A DNA stretch of 64,000 nt from the NCBI GenBank assembly GCA_020446815.1, contig JAGRDY010000026.1, positions 1 to 64,000 of the forward strand. The letters are read 5' to 3'. Below the pieces are notes generated by a model that had not been told where the DNA came from, made no database searches, and saw only the letters and a program-made list of their open reading frames with translations. Below are positions 12,971 to 21,693 of the stretch, one piece after another (the stretch's first letter is position 1; each line of letters begins with the position of its first letter). Origin of the DNA: Paracoccaceae bacterium. Its GTDB lineage: Bacteria; Pseudomonadota; Alphaproteobacteria; Rhodobacterales; Rhodobacteraceae. The position numbers were made by a program, and so were the translations under genes.

Positions 12971-13249
12971 CTATGCGTGTCTATTTTTCTGGATGGCCGT
13001 GACCCGCAGGCCCTTTTCGCCGTGCAGGTCGATGGCGTTTTGCCACTGCGAAAACTCTTCTTGCGACAACTCGTACCGCGCCAGCGCGGTTTCGAGCGAC
13101 AAGAGCCCGAAGGCCACCGCCCTGACAACCCTGGCCTTGCGGCTGGCCACCCAGCGCCGGGTGTCGGCGGGTGGCAAATCCGCCCGTGTCATGATGGAGC
13201 CATCCGGCAATGTCACGGCCCGTGGCCCGTCGATTTTCTTCAGATACAT
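12971..13249 (-). CDS. sciP: CtrA inhibitor SciP (DUF1153)
   Basis: The 92-residue protein is a clear DUF1153/SciP member: MYLKKIDGPRAVTLPDGSIMTRADLP, then RRWVASRKARVVRAVAFGLLSLETALARYELSQEEFSQW, a helix-turn-helix fold, and a C-terminal HGEKGLRVTA. In Caulobacter SciP binds CtrA at its promoters and blocks recruitment of RNA polymerase. Here it sits immediately upstream of ctrA on the same strand, 94 bases apart. Regulator and inhibitor could thus share a transcript from a promoter in 13250-13369 in addition to ctrA's own. AAGGGG precedes the ATG at 13249. Confidence 0.9.
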   Translation of the reverse strand: MYLKKIDGPRAVTLPDGSIMTRADLPPADTRRWVASRKARVVRAVAFGLLSLETALARYELSQEEFSQWQNAIDLHGEKGLRVTAIQKNRHA

Positions 13250-13295
13250 GGTACACCCCTTGAACTTCGCCCGGGCAAAAGCTGCGCAACGAGCC

Positions 13296-13310
13296 TTAAG
13301 GAGCGGTGAA
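13296..13310. promoter_or_regulatory. CtrA-like box between sciP and mnmA
   Basis: TTAA-N7-TGAA, one mismatch from TTAA-N7-TTAA, 47 bases upstream of the sciP ATG. With the box at 12929-12943, each member of the pair has one near-consensus site in front of it. Confidence 0.4.
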
Positions 13311-13369
13311 ACCAGGCCTTGCGAGTAGTTAGGATTTACCTATATTCCTTGCGATCTCCGGAGAACCGC

Positions 13370-14515
13370 ATGGCCTTTGACACACCCCCCCCGCTGAATT
13401 CGCTTGGCCTGGCCAAACCCCCCGCCGAAACGCGGGTCGTGGTGGCCATGTCGGGCGGCGTCGACAGTTCGGTTGTGGCCGCGATGCTGGCCGAAGAAGG
13501 ATATGAGGTCGTCGGCGTCACCTTGCAGCTGTATGATCATGGCGCCGCACTGGCCAGGAAGGGGGCCTGCTGCGCGGGGCAGGATATTCACGATGCCCGC
13601 CGCGTCGCCGAAGCGATGGGGTTCGCCCATTATGTGCTCGACTATGAAAACATGTTCCGCGAATCCGTGATCGACGAATTCGCCGATGCCTATCTTGCCG
13701 GGGCCACGCCGGTGCCCTGCATCCGGTGCAACGAACGGGTCAAGTTCAAGGATCTGCTGGCGACGGCCCGGGATCTCGAAGCCGATTGCATGGCCACGGG
13801 GCATTACATCCAGCGCAAGATGGGGCCGCTGGGGGCCGAGTTGCATTGCGCCGCCGATGCGGTGCGCGATCAGTCCTATTTCCTTTTCTCCACCACCCCC
13901 GAACAACTGGCCTTCCTGCGCTTTCCGCTGGGCCATCTGGCCTCCAAGGCCGAGACACGGGCGCTGGCGGCGAAATACGGGCTTTCGGTGGCCGACAAGC
14001 CCGACAGCCAGGACATCTGTTTCGTGCCCGACGGCAATTATGCCAGCGTGATCGAAAAGCTGCGCCCCGGCGCAGCCGATCCGGGCGAGATCGTCGACAT
14101 GCAGGGCCGGGTGATCGGCGCGCATCGCGGGGTCATTCATTACACCATCGGCCAGCGCCGGGGGCTGGGCATCGGCGGGCTGGGCGATCCGCTTTATGTG
14201 GTCAGGCTCGATCCCGCGACACGGCGGGTGATCGTCGGGCCGAAAGAGGCGTTGTCGACGCGTACCGTTGCGCTGCGCGAGATCAACTGGATCGGCGATG
14301 GCGGTTTTGAGGCGACCGCCGAACATCCGGTATCGGTGCGCATCCGCTCGACCCGCCCGCCGCGCCCGGCGGTGATACGGCCCCTGTCGGCGGATCAGGC
14401 CGAGGTGGAGCTGCTCGACCCCGAGGAAGGCGTCAGCCCCGGCCAGGCCTGTGTGTTTTATGAAACCGGCGGCAGCCGGATACTGGGCGGCGGCTGGATC
14501 TGGCGGGGGCGCTGA
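13370..14515 (+). CDS. mnmA: tRNA-specific 2-thiouridylase MnmA
   Basis: MnmA activates and thiolates uridine 34 of tRNA-Lys, Glu and Gln. The 381-residue protein shows the PP-loop [15 protein letters not shown], the catalytic cysteine in [15 protein letters not shown], the second cysteine in [13 protein letters not shown], and [13 protein letters not shown] leader of about 20 residues precedes the PP-loop domain, common in alphaproteobacteria. The frame is open further upstream, but the ATG at 13370 has GGAGA five bases ahead. It is divergent from sciP and convergent with lpxB, with a dyad at 14527-14557 between. Confidence 0.96.
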   Translation: MAFDTPPPLNSLGLAKPPAETRVVVAMSGGVDSSVVAAMLAEEGYEVVGVTLQLYDHGAALARKGACCAGQDIHDARRVAEAMGFAHYVLDYENMFRESVIDEFADAYLAGATPVPCIRCNERVKFKDLLATARDLEADCMATGHYIQRKMGPLGAELHCAADAVRDQSYFLFSTTPEQLAFLRFPLGHLASKAETRALAAKYGLSVADKPDSQDICFVPDGNYASVIEKLRPGAADPGEIVDMQGRVIGAHRGVIHYTIGQRRGLGIGGLGDPLYVVRLDPATRRVIVGPKEALSTRTVALREINWIGDGGFEATAEHPVSVRIRSTRPPRPAVIRPLSADQAEVELLDPEEGVSPGQACVFYETGGSRILGGGWIWRGR

Positions 14516-14526
14516 GCGGACGCTGC

Positions 14527-14557
14527 GGCCACTGGCCGCCCCTGGCCGCCAGTGGCC
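14527..14557. terminator. GC-rich dyad between convergent mnmA and lpxB
   Basis: GGCCACTGGC (14527-14536) and GCCAGTGGCC (14548-14557) form a perfect 10-bp inverted repeat with an 11-base loop; a further GGCCACTG copy follows at 14565. No T-run is present. It may slow transcription from either side, or simply reflect repeat expansion at the junction. Confidence 0.35.
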
Positions 14558-14597
14558 ACTGATTGGCCACTGTCGGATGCCTCCGGCGGAGGTATTT

Positions 14598-15755
14598 TCA
14601 AACAGAAGAAGCGGCGATCCGCGCAAGAACGGAACTTGCGGCGCGCAGGCCGGGCGGCGCGCCACCCTGTCCGAGCCGGGCCATGGTCTGCGCCATCGCG
14701 GCCAGCTGGGCGTCGCGGGCGGCCTGGTTGCCGATCAGCCCGCTCAGCGCGGCGGCGATCGGTTCGGGGCGGCAGGCGGGGCCGAGGAATTCGGGAATGG
14801 CGCGGGTGCCGGAAACGATGTTGACCAGTGTTACCGTGTCGATCAGGGCGGCGCGTTTCATCAGCCACCAGCTCAGCCGGTTGAAATCATGGGCGATGAC
14901 CATCGGCACCCGGCTGGCGGCCAGTTCAAGGCTGACCGTACCCGAGGCGGCCAGCGCCAGATCGGCGGCGGCGAAGGCGGCGCGCCGGTCCGGGGGGGCG
15001 TCGAGGACGAGGGGTGCGACGGCCCATTGCGCCGCCAGCCTGCGTACCAGCGGCGCCACGCCGCGCAGCGTGGGGATCACCACACGCAGCGCCGGCTGGC
15101 GGGAGCGCAGGCGGGTGACGGCTTTTTCGAACCTCGGGGCGAGCCTGGCGATCTCGCCGCGGCGCGACCCGGGCAGGCACAGGAGCAACGGCTGGTCCGG
15201 GCCGATCATGTGGGTTTCGCGGAAGGCGGCGGCGTCGGCGGCGCTGGCGCGGGTTTCGGCGACGACCGGATGGCCGACGAAATCGCAGCTCATGCCCGCT
15301 GCTTCCATATAGGGTGGCTCGAAGGGAAACAGCGCCAGCACATGGTCGATGACCGGTGCCATCCTGGCCGCGCGCCCCGGCCGCCACGCCCAGACGGTGG
15401 GGGCGACGTAGTGGATGGTCCTGAGCGAGGGATTGGCCGCGCGGGCCGCCCTGGCCACCCGCAGGCAGAAATCGGGGCTGTCGATGGTGACAAGCGCATC
15501 CGGGGCCATCGCCGCGATGGCCGCCGCTGTTTCGGCGATCCGCGCCTTCAGTGCCCGATACCGGGGCAGCACCTCGACCAGCCCCATCACCGAAAGCTCA
15601 TCCATCGCAAACAGGCTGTCCAGCCCTTCGCCCGCCATCAGCGCCCCGCCGACACCGCAAAACGTCACCCCGGGCGCCAGCCGCTTCAACCCTGCCATCA
15701 ACGCCGCCCCGAGCGCATCGCCCGATGCTTCGCCCGCGACGAGAAAGATCCTCAT
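14598..15755 (-). CDS. lpxB: Lipid-A-disaccharide synthase
   Basis: LpxB condenses UDP-2,3-diacylglucosamine with lipid X to make the lipid A disaccharide at the inner membrane. The 385-residue GT-B glycosyltransferase starts MRIFLVAGEASGDALGAAL, has CGVGG, MDELSVMGLVEVLPRY, DSPDFCLRVAR, YVAPTVWAWRPGRA and the C-terminal AASGTVSLELAASRVPMV donor-site motif. The frame is open far upstream into lpxI, but the ATG at 15755 is the family start and overlaps the lpxI stop by four bases. It is the last gene of fabZ-lpxA-lpxI-lpxB. Confidence 0.96.
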   Translation of the reverse strand: MRIFLVAGEASGDALGAALMAGLKRLAPGVTFCGVGGALMAGEGLDSLFAMDELSVMGLVEVLPRYRALKARIAETAAAIAAMAPDALVTIDSPDFCLRVARAARAANPSLRTIHYVAPTVWAWRPGRAARMAPVIDHVLALFPFEPPYMEAAGMSCDFVGHPVVAETRASAADAAAFRETHMIGPDQPLLLCLPGSRRGEIARLAPRFEKAVTRLRSRQPALRVVIPTLRGVAPLVRRLAAQWAVAPLVLDAPPDRRAAFAAADLALAASGTVSLELAASRVPMVIAHDFNRLSWWLMKRAALIDTVTLVNIVSGTRAIPEFLGPACRPEPIAAALSGLIGNQAARDAQLAAMAQTMARLGQGGAPPGLRAASSVLARIAASSV

Positions 15756-16576
15756 GGTGCGCAGGCCCAAAGAAAGAGCCCCGACCGTTCCGCCTCGGCG
15801 ATCATCGCGGCGCGGTCGAGCAGGATCACGCCGCCCGCCTGCCAGGCGATCCCCGCCAGCCCGGCGGCGGCGGCGGCCTTGACCGTCGCAAGCCCGAGTG
15901 TCGGCAGGTCGACGCGCCGGTCCTGACCCGGTTTGGGGGCCTTGTAGAGCACACCGCGCGCGCCGTCGGGCCGGGGGCGCAGCGCCGCGCCGTGCCGGGC
16001 GGCAAATTCCAGCATCGCATCGGTGCCCGGCAGGGTTTCGACAGCAAGACACAGGCCCTGCGCGACAATCGCCGCCTGCCCGATATCGGCGGCCCCGAGG
16101 CTGGCGACGATGCCGGCGGCGCGGGCGGCATCCTGCCGGTCGTCCCGCGTCGGCGCCCCCGCCAGCAGCCCCTGCCCCGGCACCAGATCCGGTATTACGG
16201 CATCGACGCCAACGACCTCGATATCCCATTGCTCGAAAATCGCGATCACCCCGCGCAGCGCGGCATCGTCGCCGGCCTGCATGGCGGCCAGCAGCCGCGG
16301 CACCAGCGCGGCGGTTCCGGCGTCGAAAAGCTCGGGATCCAGCCGCGGGCGGCGCACCGCCCCGGCAAAAACCGCCCGGCCCACGCCCTTTTCCAGCAGA
16401 TCATCGAGAAAGGGGGCCAGCCGTTCGATGCGAAAGCGCAGCTTGTCCGGGCCGGCAACCTCCGAGGGGCAGCCTTCCAGCTCGGCCAGAAGGAAATCCG
16501 CGCCCTCGGCCCGCAACCGCGCCGCGAGGATCACCGGCAGCGCGCCCTGACCGGCTATGATCGCGGTGCGGCTCAT
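15752..16576 (-). CDS. lpxI: UDP-2,3-diacylglucosamine diphosphatase LpxI
   Basis: LpxI (formerly DUF1009) hydrolyses UDP-diacylglucosamine to lipid X and replaces LpxH in most alphaproteobacteria. The 274-residue protein begins MSRTAIIAGQGALPVILAARL, has FAGAVRRPRLDPE, the long central helix region, and the C-terminal part with DLPTLGLATVKAAAAAGLAGIAWQAGGVILLDR. Length fits the family. The ATG overlaps the stop of lpxA by four bases, as its own stop overlaps lpxB. The order lpxA-lpxI-lpxB is the usual alphaproteobacterial one. Confidence 0.95.
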   Translation of the reverse strand: MSRTAIIAGQGALPVILAARLRAEGADFLLAELEGCPSEVAGPDKLRFRIERLAPFLDDLLEKGVGRAVFAGAVRRPRLDPELFDAGTAALVPRLLAAMQAGDDAALRGVIAIFEQWDIEVVGVDAVIPDLVPGQGLLAGAPTRDDRQDAARAAGIVASLGAADIGQAAIVAQGLCLAVETLPGTDAMLEFAARHGAALRPRPDGARGVLYKAPKPGQDRRVDLPTLGLATVKAAAAAGLAGIAWQAGGVILLDRAAMIAEAERSGLFLWACAP

Positions 16577-17367
16577 CGCGGCGTCAGGAACGAACGGTCC
16601 GACGGCCCGAGAATGAACTCCAGAACTTCGCGCACCAGCGGGCTATGGCCATCCTGCTGCGCCCGGTCGCGCGCGGCGTCGCGAAACCCGCCTGCCCCGA
16701 GAGCCGTGTAAAGATCGCGCAGCGCGGTGATCTCGGCCTTGGCCGCACCGCGCCGTTTCAGCCCGACAAGGTTGAGCCCGTCAAGCGTGCCGCGCGGGCC
16801 GTGCACGAGCCCGTGCGGGATCACATCCGCCGTCACCATCGTCACCGCCCCGATCATCGCCCCGTGGCCGATGCGGACGAATTGGTGAACCCCCGAAAGC
16901 CCGCCGACGATCACCTCATCGTCAAGCACGCAATGCCCCGCGAGCGCAGAGTTGTTGACCAGAATGACATTGTTGCCGATCTGGCAGTCATGGGCGACAT
17001 GGGCGCCCGCCATGATCAGGCAATCGTCACCGAGCGTCGTCACCCCGCCACCGCCGCCGGTGCCGGTGTTGATCGTCACATGTTCGCGGATGCGGTTGCG
17101 CTTGCCGATGACCAGTCGGGTTTTCTCGCCCCGGAACTTCAGATCCTGCGGAATTTCGCCAAGCACGGCAAAGGGAAACACCACCGTTTCCTCGCCGATT
17201 TCCGTGTGCCCCGTGACCACCGCGTGGTTCCTGATCTCGACCCGCGCGGCCAGCCGGACCGATGCGCCGACAAGCGCGAACGGGCCGACAATACATCCCG
17301 CGCCGATTTCGGCACCCGGCTCCACATGGGCCTTGTCGTGAATTTGCGCCGAAGCGTGAATGGCCAT
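16573..17367 (-). CDS. lpxA: UDP-N-acetylglucosamine acyltransferase
   Basis: LpxA transfers a 3-hydroxyacyl chain from ACP to the 3-OH of UDP-GlcNAc, the first step of lipid A synthesis. The 264-residue protein is built of left-handed beta-helix hexapeptide repeats (residues about 5-190) with the catalytic histidine in IMAGAHVAHDCQIG. NRIREHVTINTGTGGGGGVT and GLSGVHQFVRIGHGAMIG are family landmarks, followed by a C-terminal helical bundle that binds acyl-ACP. It starts one base after the fabZ stop. Confidence 0.96.
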   Translation of the reverse strand: MAIHASAQIHDKAHVEPGAEIGAGCIVGPFALVGASVRLAARVEIRNHAVVTGHTEIGEETVVFPFAVLGEIPQDLKFRGEKTRLVIGKRNRIREHVTINTGTGGGGGVTTLGDDCLIMAGAHVAHDCQIGNNVILVNNSALAGHCVLDDEVIVGGLSGVHQFVRIGHGAMIGAVTMVTADVIPHGLVHGPRGTLDGLNLVGLKRRGAAKAEITALRDLYTALGAGGFRDAARDRAQQDGHSPLVREVLEFILGPSDRSFLTPR

Positions 17368-17368
17368 C

Positions 17369-17827
17369 TCAGTCCCGCAGGTCCATCATCGCCGTGACCT
17401 CGGCCTCGCAGGCCAGTTCATCGCCGACCATCGCCCGCCCGTGGAACTTCCATATCTTGCCGCCGCCGCGCTTGACCGTCATGTGCAGTTCCAGCACATC
17501 GCCCGGCACCACCATGCGGCGGAACTTGCACCCCTCGATCGAGAGGAAGTAGGTCAGCAGGTCGCGCCCCACGACATCCATCGAAATGCCGACGAGCACG
17601 GCGGCAGACTGGGCCATCGCCTCGACAATGGTGACCCCCGGCATGATCGGTTTGGCCGGAAAGTGCCCCTGGAAATGCGGCTCGTTGAAAGTCACATTCT
17701 TGATGCCGACGCAGCCCTTGTTGACCACGATGTCGCGCACCTTGTCGATCAGCAAAAAGGGATAGCGGTGCGGAATGATGCGCTGGATCAGATGGATGTC
17801 GGCCTCGGTGATCGCGGCGTCTGTCAT
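17369..17827 (-). CDS. fabZ: 3-hydroxyacyl-ACP dehydratase FabZ
   Basis: FabZ dehydrates 3-hydroxyacyl-ACP in fatty acid elongation and competes with LpxA for the same substrate. The 152-residue hot-dog-fold protein has [14 protein letters not shown], the active-site segment [18 protein letters not shown] (H55) and VEAMAQSA (E69). The frame stays open upstream through the tRNA, but the ATG at 17827 follows AGGAAGAGCAAGC and gives the normal length. It heads the lipid A run here; lpxD and bamA, which usually come first in this cluster, are absent from this position. Confidence 0.95.
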   Translation of the reverse strand: MTDAAITEADIHLIQRIIPHRYPFLLIDKVRDIVVNKGCVGIKNVTFNEPHFQGHFPAKPIMPGVTIVEAMAQSAAVLVGISMDVVGRDLLTYFLSIEGCKFRRMVVPGDVLELHMTVKRGGGKIWKFHGRAMVGDELACEAEVTAMMDLRD

Positions 17828-18123
17828 GCTTGCTCTTCCTTCCCGTAGGCGTCTGTCCAATCTGTTGCGTCGCGGCCAGCCGGAGATAGCCTCGGATCGC
17901 GCCTTGCTAGCAATTGCACGGCCTTCTGGCAAGGCCGCGCCCCGGCGAAAGAGCACCCCTTGCGCAGCCCCCTCCGGTTGGCCCTGCCCGTTGCAATCGT
18001 GGTGCATTTCGGCGTTCGGCAAACCTGCCCGCCCTAGGGGGCGAGACGCCGGTGGCGGTTTTGCCCGCGCACCCCCCAAAGCCGGCCGATCCACGCGGGT
18101 TCGGGGCGAAACATGCGACAATC
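17828..18123. other. Gene-free spacer between fabZ and tRNA-Thr
   Basis: About 300 bases separate fabZ from the tRNA. Translating all frames by eye shows no lpxD remnant, integrase or attachment-site repeat. A GGGCGAGACGCCGG-type GC-rich patch lies near 18038-18054. The fabZ promoter, if separate, should be in the fabZ-proximal part, but I cannot point to hexamers. Confidence 0.4.
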
Positions 18124-18199
18124 TGGTGCCCCCAGAGAGACTCGAACTCCCGACCTTCGGTTTACAAAACCACTGCTCTACCAGCTGAGCTATAGGGGC
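18124..18199 (-). tRNA. tRNA-Thr (anticodon TGT)
   Basis: The 76-base minus-strand sequence folds into a full cloverleaf: acceptor GCCCCTA/TGGGGGC, D arm GCTC...GAGC, T arm with TTCGAGT, discriminator A and encoded CCA. The anticodon loop TTTGTAA gives anticodon TGT, reading ACA (threonine). The anticodon stem GTGGT/ACCGA has an odd outer G-A pair at 27-43 and a T-G wobble next to it, weaker than usual. Confidence 0.9.
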
Positions 18200-18282
18200 G
18201 CGGGTTCGATATATCCGCGGCCGCGGCAACTGGCAAGATCTGCGCGGCGCTCGGGGCACGACCTTGCCGCGGGGGGCGCGGA

Positions 18283-20001
18283 TCAGGCATCTTTCATGGC
18301 GCTGTCGCCGACGATGAACTGCCGCTCATGGGCGGCATCGATGCGGAAATCCTCCCCTCCGGGGCGGTCCGATGCGGCGCTGCCGCCGGCAGCATCTGCG
18401 CCCCCATAGACACATTTGCCGTTGTGGTATCTGGCGGCGACGGCGAGCGTTACCGGATCGGCGATGGTCACGGTGGGCACGTTTTCGATGCATTCGGCGA
18501 CCATGTCGGCGGCGCTTCCGGTATCTGGCAGATAGACATCCTCGGGGCGGCGCGCCTCGACGTTGATTTTCCTGTAGCGATCGAGTTGACGCATACAGCC
18601 AGGATCGAGAATGGTGATTGTGCCGTTCCAGCCAAAGGCCACCGTTCGGGGCCTCTGCCCATAGGGCACGTCGTTGTCGAGAAACTCGAAATGCACCTTT
18701 TGGCGATCCTTGTTCACCCAGGAAAAGAACAATTGCGGCATCCCGGTATAGGCTTCGATATTGTGGTAAAGCAGGTCATCCACCGCCTTGAAGCGCCCGG
18801 TTTCAATGCCGCGTTTCCAGGCGCGCAGGACCGTTTCGGTGGGCGGTGTGATGATGAAGAACAAAAACACCGTATCGCCGAACCGGCTTAGCAGGCGCCC
18901 GTCGGAGACCTGCCCCGGCGTGGATGAAAAGCTGTCGAACCGGAACCTGTCGATCAGCAGATGCGGCATTTCCTGCCGCATGGCCTTCAGTTCCATGTAG
19001 CGATCAAGCTTCTTGTCGATGATCTCCAGTTCCTGGCCGGTCAGCATCGCCCCGTATTTGAAATCCTCGCCGAGGCTCTGGTAATCAAGAAGATACTTGC
19101 GCCAGTAATCCGGGCTGACAAGCGCGAAATCCTGCCAGGCGATGCCCAGCCTTTCGGCCAGTTCGCGCTGCAAGGGGCGTATCGTGCTCTTGCCGGCCGC
19201 GGATGCGCCCTTGACATTCATGATGAAGGGCTTCGTCTGATAGGGCAGCAAACGATAGCCTTCGGCCCTGGCCCCGGCCATGATCATCGGGTCGATCAGG
19301 GCGCCGATCCGGCGGCTGCCGTGGGCATTGCAAACCCGGTTCGCTGCCAGCCTGACGATCAGTTGCCTGTCCGCCAGCAGCCTGCCGCGCCGGCCGACCA
19401 TGCCCCCGACGATCAGATGTAGCCCGGCCAGACAGCTTGCGTGCAGATCGTCCGTCGCCTCTGCCAGCGCCGTTTGCCATTCGGCAAGGGCAAGTATCTC
19501 CGGCGGCTCCCTTGCCGGGGCCGCGGCGGGGCGTTTGCCCATCAGCCGGGCAATCAGGCCGCGCGGGGCCTGATGCTCTGCCACATCGGCGCGCGAATAT
19601 ATGTCGCGCTCCAGTATCTCGCCCAGGGTGGCTTCGATTTCTTCGCGCATTTCGGCGAACCGGCTTTCGATCTCTGGCAGCCGCGGTGTGACATGTCCGT
19701 CGATAATGCGCGCGACCATGCTGCGCAGGTTCAGCCCCAGCTCTTCGTAATTCGGGCCGTCCGGCACATAAAAATCGGCCGTTACCCGGACCAGAACCTC
19801 GTGGACGATCAGCCGGCTTGCCCGGAACGCCACCATGTCCTGCGGCTTGAGCCCGCAGAAATCCGCCGCCTCCTTGGCGTCACGGTAGGAAACGTACGAG
19901 TTTTCCGCGCGGAAAAGTGTGACATCGTTCAGCAGACGTGGCGGGATTTCCGACGTCAAACCGGGATTCCAGGCATCAAAATGTTGATCGCTGTCAATCA
20001 T
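18283..20001 (-). CDS. Zeta-toxin-like P-loop kinase with unknown N-terminal domain
   Basis: The 572-residue protein has two parts. Residues 1 to about 250 are helical and unrecognised. From about 250, a nucleotide-kinase fold begins with [17 protein letters not shown] (Walker A, 265-273), then [14 protein letters not shown] (D298) and [13 protein letters not shown] (D351). The Walker A, the SPDYWRKY segment and the next helix resemble Zeta-toxin/AAA_33 kinases, which phosphorylate small molecules or nucleotide sugars. [10 protein letters not shown] strand and a [12 protein letters not shown] segment follow. The start at 20001 has AGAGG six bases ahead; the frame extends 28 codons further. 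It is the last gene after tctA on the same strand, across 124 bases with a hairpin. No small antitoxin gene is adjacent. Confidence 0.6.
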   Translation of the reverse strand: MIDSDQHFDAWNPGLTSEIPPRLLNDVTLFRAENSYVSYRDAKEAADFCGLKPQDMVAFRASRLIVHEVLVRVTADFYVPDGPNYEELGLNLRSMVARIIDGHVTPRLPEIESRFAEMREEIEATLGEILERDIYSRADVAEHQAPRGLIARLMGKRPAAAPAREPPEILALAEWQTALAEATDDLHASCLAGLHLIVGGMVGRRGRLLADRQLIVRLAANRVCNAHGSRRIGALIDPMIMAGARAEGYRLLPYQTKPFIMNVKGASAAGKSTIRPLQRELAERLGIAWQDFALVSPDYWRKYLLDYQSLGEDFKYGAMLTGQELEIIDKKLDRYMELKAMRQEMPHLLIDRFRFDSFSSTPGQVSDGRLLSRFGDTVFLFFIITPPTETVLRAWKRGIETGRFKAVDDLLYHNIEAYTGMPQLFFSWVNKDRQKVHFEFLDNDVPYGQRPRTVAFGWNGTITILDPGCMRQLDRYRKINVEARRPEDVYLPDTGSAADMVAECIENVPTVTIADPVTLAVAARYHNGKCVYGGADAAGGSAASDRPGGEDFRIDAAHERQFIVGDSAMKDA

Positions 20002-20075
20002 TTCCGCCTCTTTCGTGCCGTTCGGAAAAAGCGCGTTTGCCGGTGTTACAGGCGATGGCGGCATTTTCAAACGCT

Positions 20076-20101
20076 TGACCGGCACCAGGGGGCGCCGGTC
20101 A
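20076..20101. terminator. Hairpin between tctA and the kinase gene
   Basis: TGACCGGC (20076-20083) and GCCGGTCA (20094-20101) form an 8-bp stem with a 10-base loop. The T-run lies on the plus-strand side (TGTTTTT); leftward transcription meets only AGCGTTTG. It is at best a partial terminator for the oxalate/tct transcript, so the kinase may be expressed by read-through. Confidence 0.35.
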
Positions 20102-20125
20102 TGTTTTTACACAATCGTCCCGCAT

Positions 20126-21646
20126 TCAGGCGCTTTTGACGCCGGCGCCGCGAAACTTGTCATAGATCAGTTTGAAGGCGGGCAGCAGGATCAGGATGAC
20201 CGCGATGACCGTGATCGGGCCGGCGATGGGCCGGTTGAGAAAGATCATCGGATCGCCGGACGACAAGAGCAGCGACTGGCGCAGTGTCGGCTCGGCGATC
20301 GGCCCCAGAACGATGGCCAGAACCGCCGGGGCAAGCGGATAGTCGAACTTGCGCAAGAAGAACGCCGACAAACCGAAGCCCAGCATCAGCCAGACATCGT
20401 GCATGTCGTTGGTCGCCGCATAGCCTCCGACAATCGACAGAACGAAGATCATCGGCGCAAGGATCGTGAACGGCATCCGCAGCATCCAGATGAACAGCGG
20501 GATGAACGACAGGTTGATGACCAGCGCAAAGAAATTCGACACATAGAAGGAGCCGATCAAGCTCCAGACGAATTCCGGCTGATCGGAAAACAGGCGCGGG
20601 CCGGGCGTCAGCCCCCAGATGACCATGCCGCCAAGCAGGATCGCGGTGGTCGGCGAACCGGGAATGCCCAGCGTCAGCATGGGCAGCATTGAGCCTGTCG
20701 AGGCCGAGTTGTTGGCGGATTCCGGGGCGGCGACACCATCGGGGTTGCCCTTGCCATAGGAATCGGGGTCGCGCGATGTCAGTTTCGACACCCCATAGGC
20801 CATCAGCGATCCGGGCGTCGCACCGGCGGCAGGCAGAATGCCCACGAAAAAGCCAAGCAGCGACCCGATCGACATGCCTTTCCAGGCCTTGGAAACACAT
20901 TCCCTGGCGTCTGCAATGACACCTGAAATGCTCATCTTTGCCTCGGTGGATGTGATCTTGCCGCGCGTCGTGTCAATGGTCCAGAGCATTTCGCCGATAC
21001 CATAGACACCGATCGCCAGGACCAGGAAGTTGATGCCATGCAGAAAACCGGAAATGTTGAAGAACACCAGCCGGGGCTCGCCCGAGATTTCGTCGAAACC
21101 GACCGCCGCGAAGACCAGGCCAAGGCAGATCGACAGCACCGTCTTGGGAATGTCGTCACCGCCCAGGCCGACAAAGGTCGCAAAGGCCAGAAGCATGAGC
21201 GCAAAGATTTCGGGCGAGCCAAAGCTGAGCGCAACCGATGCCAGTGGCGGTGCGAACATGGTGAACAGAATGATCGACACGGTTCCCCCGACGAAAGAGG
21301 CAATCGCCGCCGTCACCAGCGCAAGACTCGCCCGCCCCTTCATCGCCAGCGGCCGTCCATCGAAAGTCGTCGCCACCGCCGTCGAGGCCCCGGGTATGCC
21401 CAGGGTGATCGAACTGATCGCACCTCCATACATCGCGCCATAGTAAATGGCCGCCAGAAAGATGATCGCCGAGGTCGGTGGCACCAGAAACGTGATCGGC
21501 AAGAGAATCGCCACACCATTGACCGAGCCAAGGCCCGGCATCATGCCGATAAATAGCCCCAAGGTGACGCCGATGGTGATCAGCGCCAGATTGATCGGCC
21601 AAAGCGCTTCGACAAAACCTTCGGAAAGATGTGCTAGGATTTCCAT
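20126..21646 (-). CDS. tctA: Tripartite tricarboxylate transporter large permease (TctA family)
   Basis: The 506-residue membrane protein is the large permease of a TctABC importer, which uses an ion gradient to take up carboxylates delivered by a periplasmic binding protein. It has about 11-12 hydrophobic spans and the two inverted-repeat family signatures: GLFIGMMPGLGSVNGVAILLPIT near the N-terminus and GFFVGILPAAGATPGSLMAYG in the middle, plus MLTLGIPGSPTTAILLGGM. It is 47 bases downstream of tctB. Location at the end of an oxalate degradation operon suggests oxalate or a related small dicarboxylate as substrate; this is inferred from context only. Confidence 0.93.
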   Translation of the reverse strand: MEILAHLSEGFVEALWPINLALITIGVTLGLFIGMMPGLGSVNGVAILLPITFLVPPTSAIIFLAAIYYGAMYGGAISSITLGIPGASTAVATTFDGRPLAMKGRASLALVTAAIASFVGGTVSIILFTMFAPPLASVALSFGSPEIFALMLLAFATFVGLGGDDIPKTVLSICLGLVFAAVGFDEISGEPRLVFFNISGFLHGINFLVLAIGVYGIGEMLWTIDTTRGKITSTEAKMSISGVIADARECVSKAWKGMSIGSLLGFFVGILPAAGATPGSLMAYGVSKLTSRDPDSYGKGNPDGVAAPESANNSASTGSMLPMLTLGIPGSPTTAILLGGMVIWGLTPGPRLFSDQPEFVWSLIGSFYVSNFFALVINLSFIPLFIWMLRMPFTILAPMIFVLSIVGGYAATNDMHDVWLMLGFGLSAFFLRKFDYPLAPAVLAIVLGPIAEPTLRQSLLLSSGDPMIFLNRPIAGPITVIAVILILLPAFKLIYDKFRGAGVKSA

Positions 21647-21693
21647 GTCTTCGGTCTCACTCCCCAGCCCCGAAGGGCTTGTTTAAGCCGGTG

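Noticed and set aside
17828-18123. Remnant of lpxD upstream of fabZ.
   Set aside because: No frame in this stretch resembles LpxD hexapeptide repeats.
18283-20001. Complete epsilon-zeta toxin-antitoxin module.
   Set aside because: There is no small antitoxin gene next to it, and the protein has a long extra N-terminal region.
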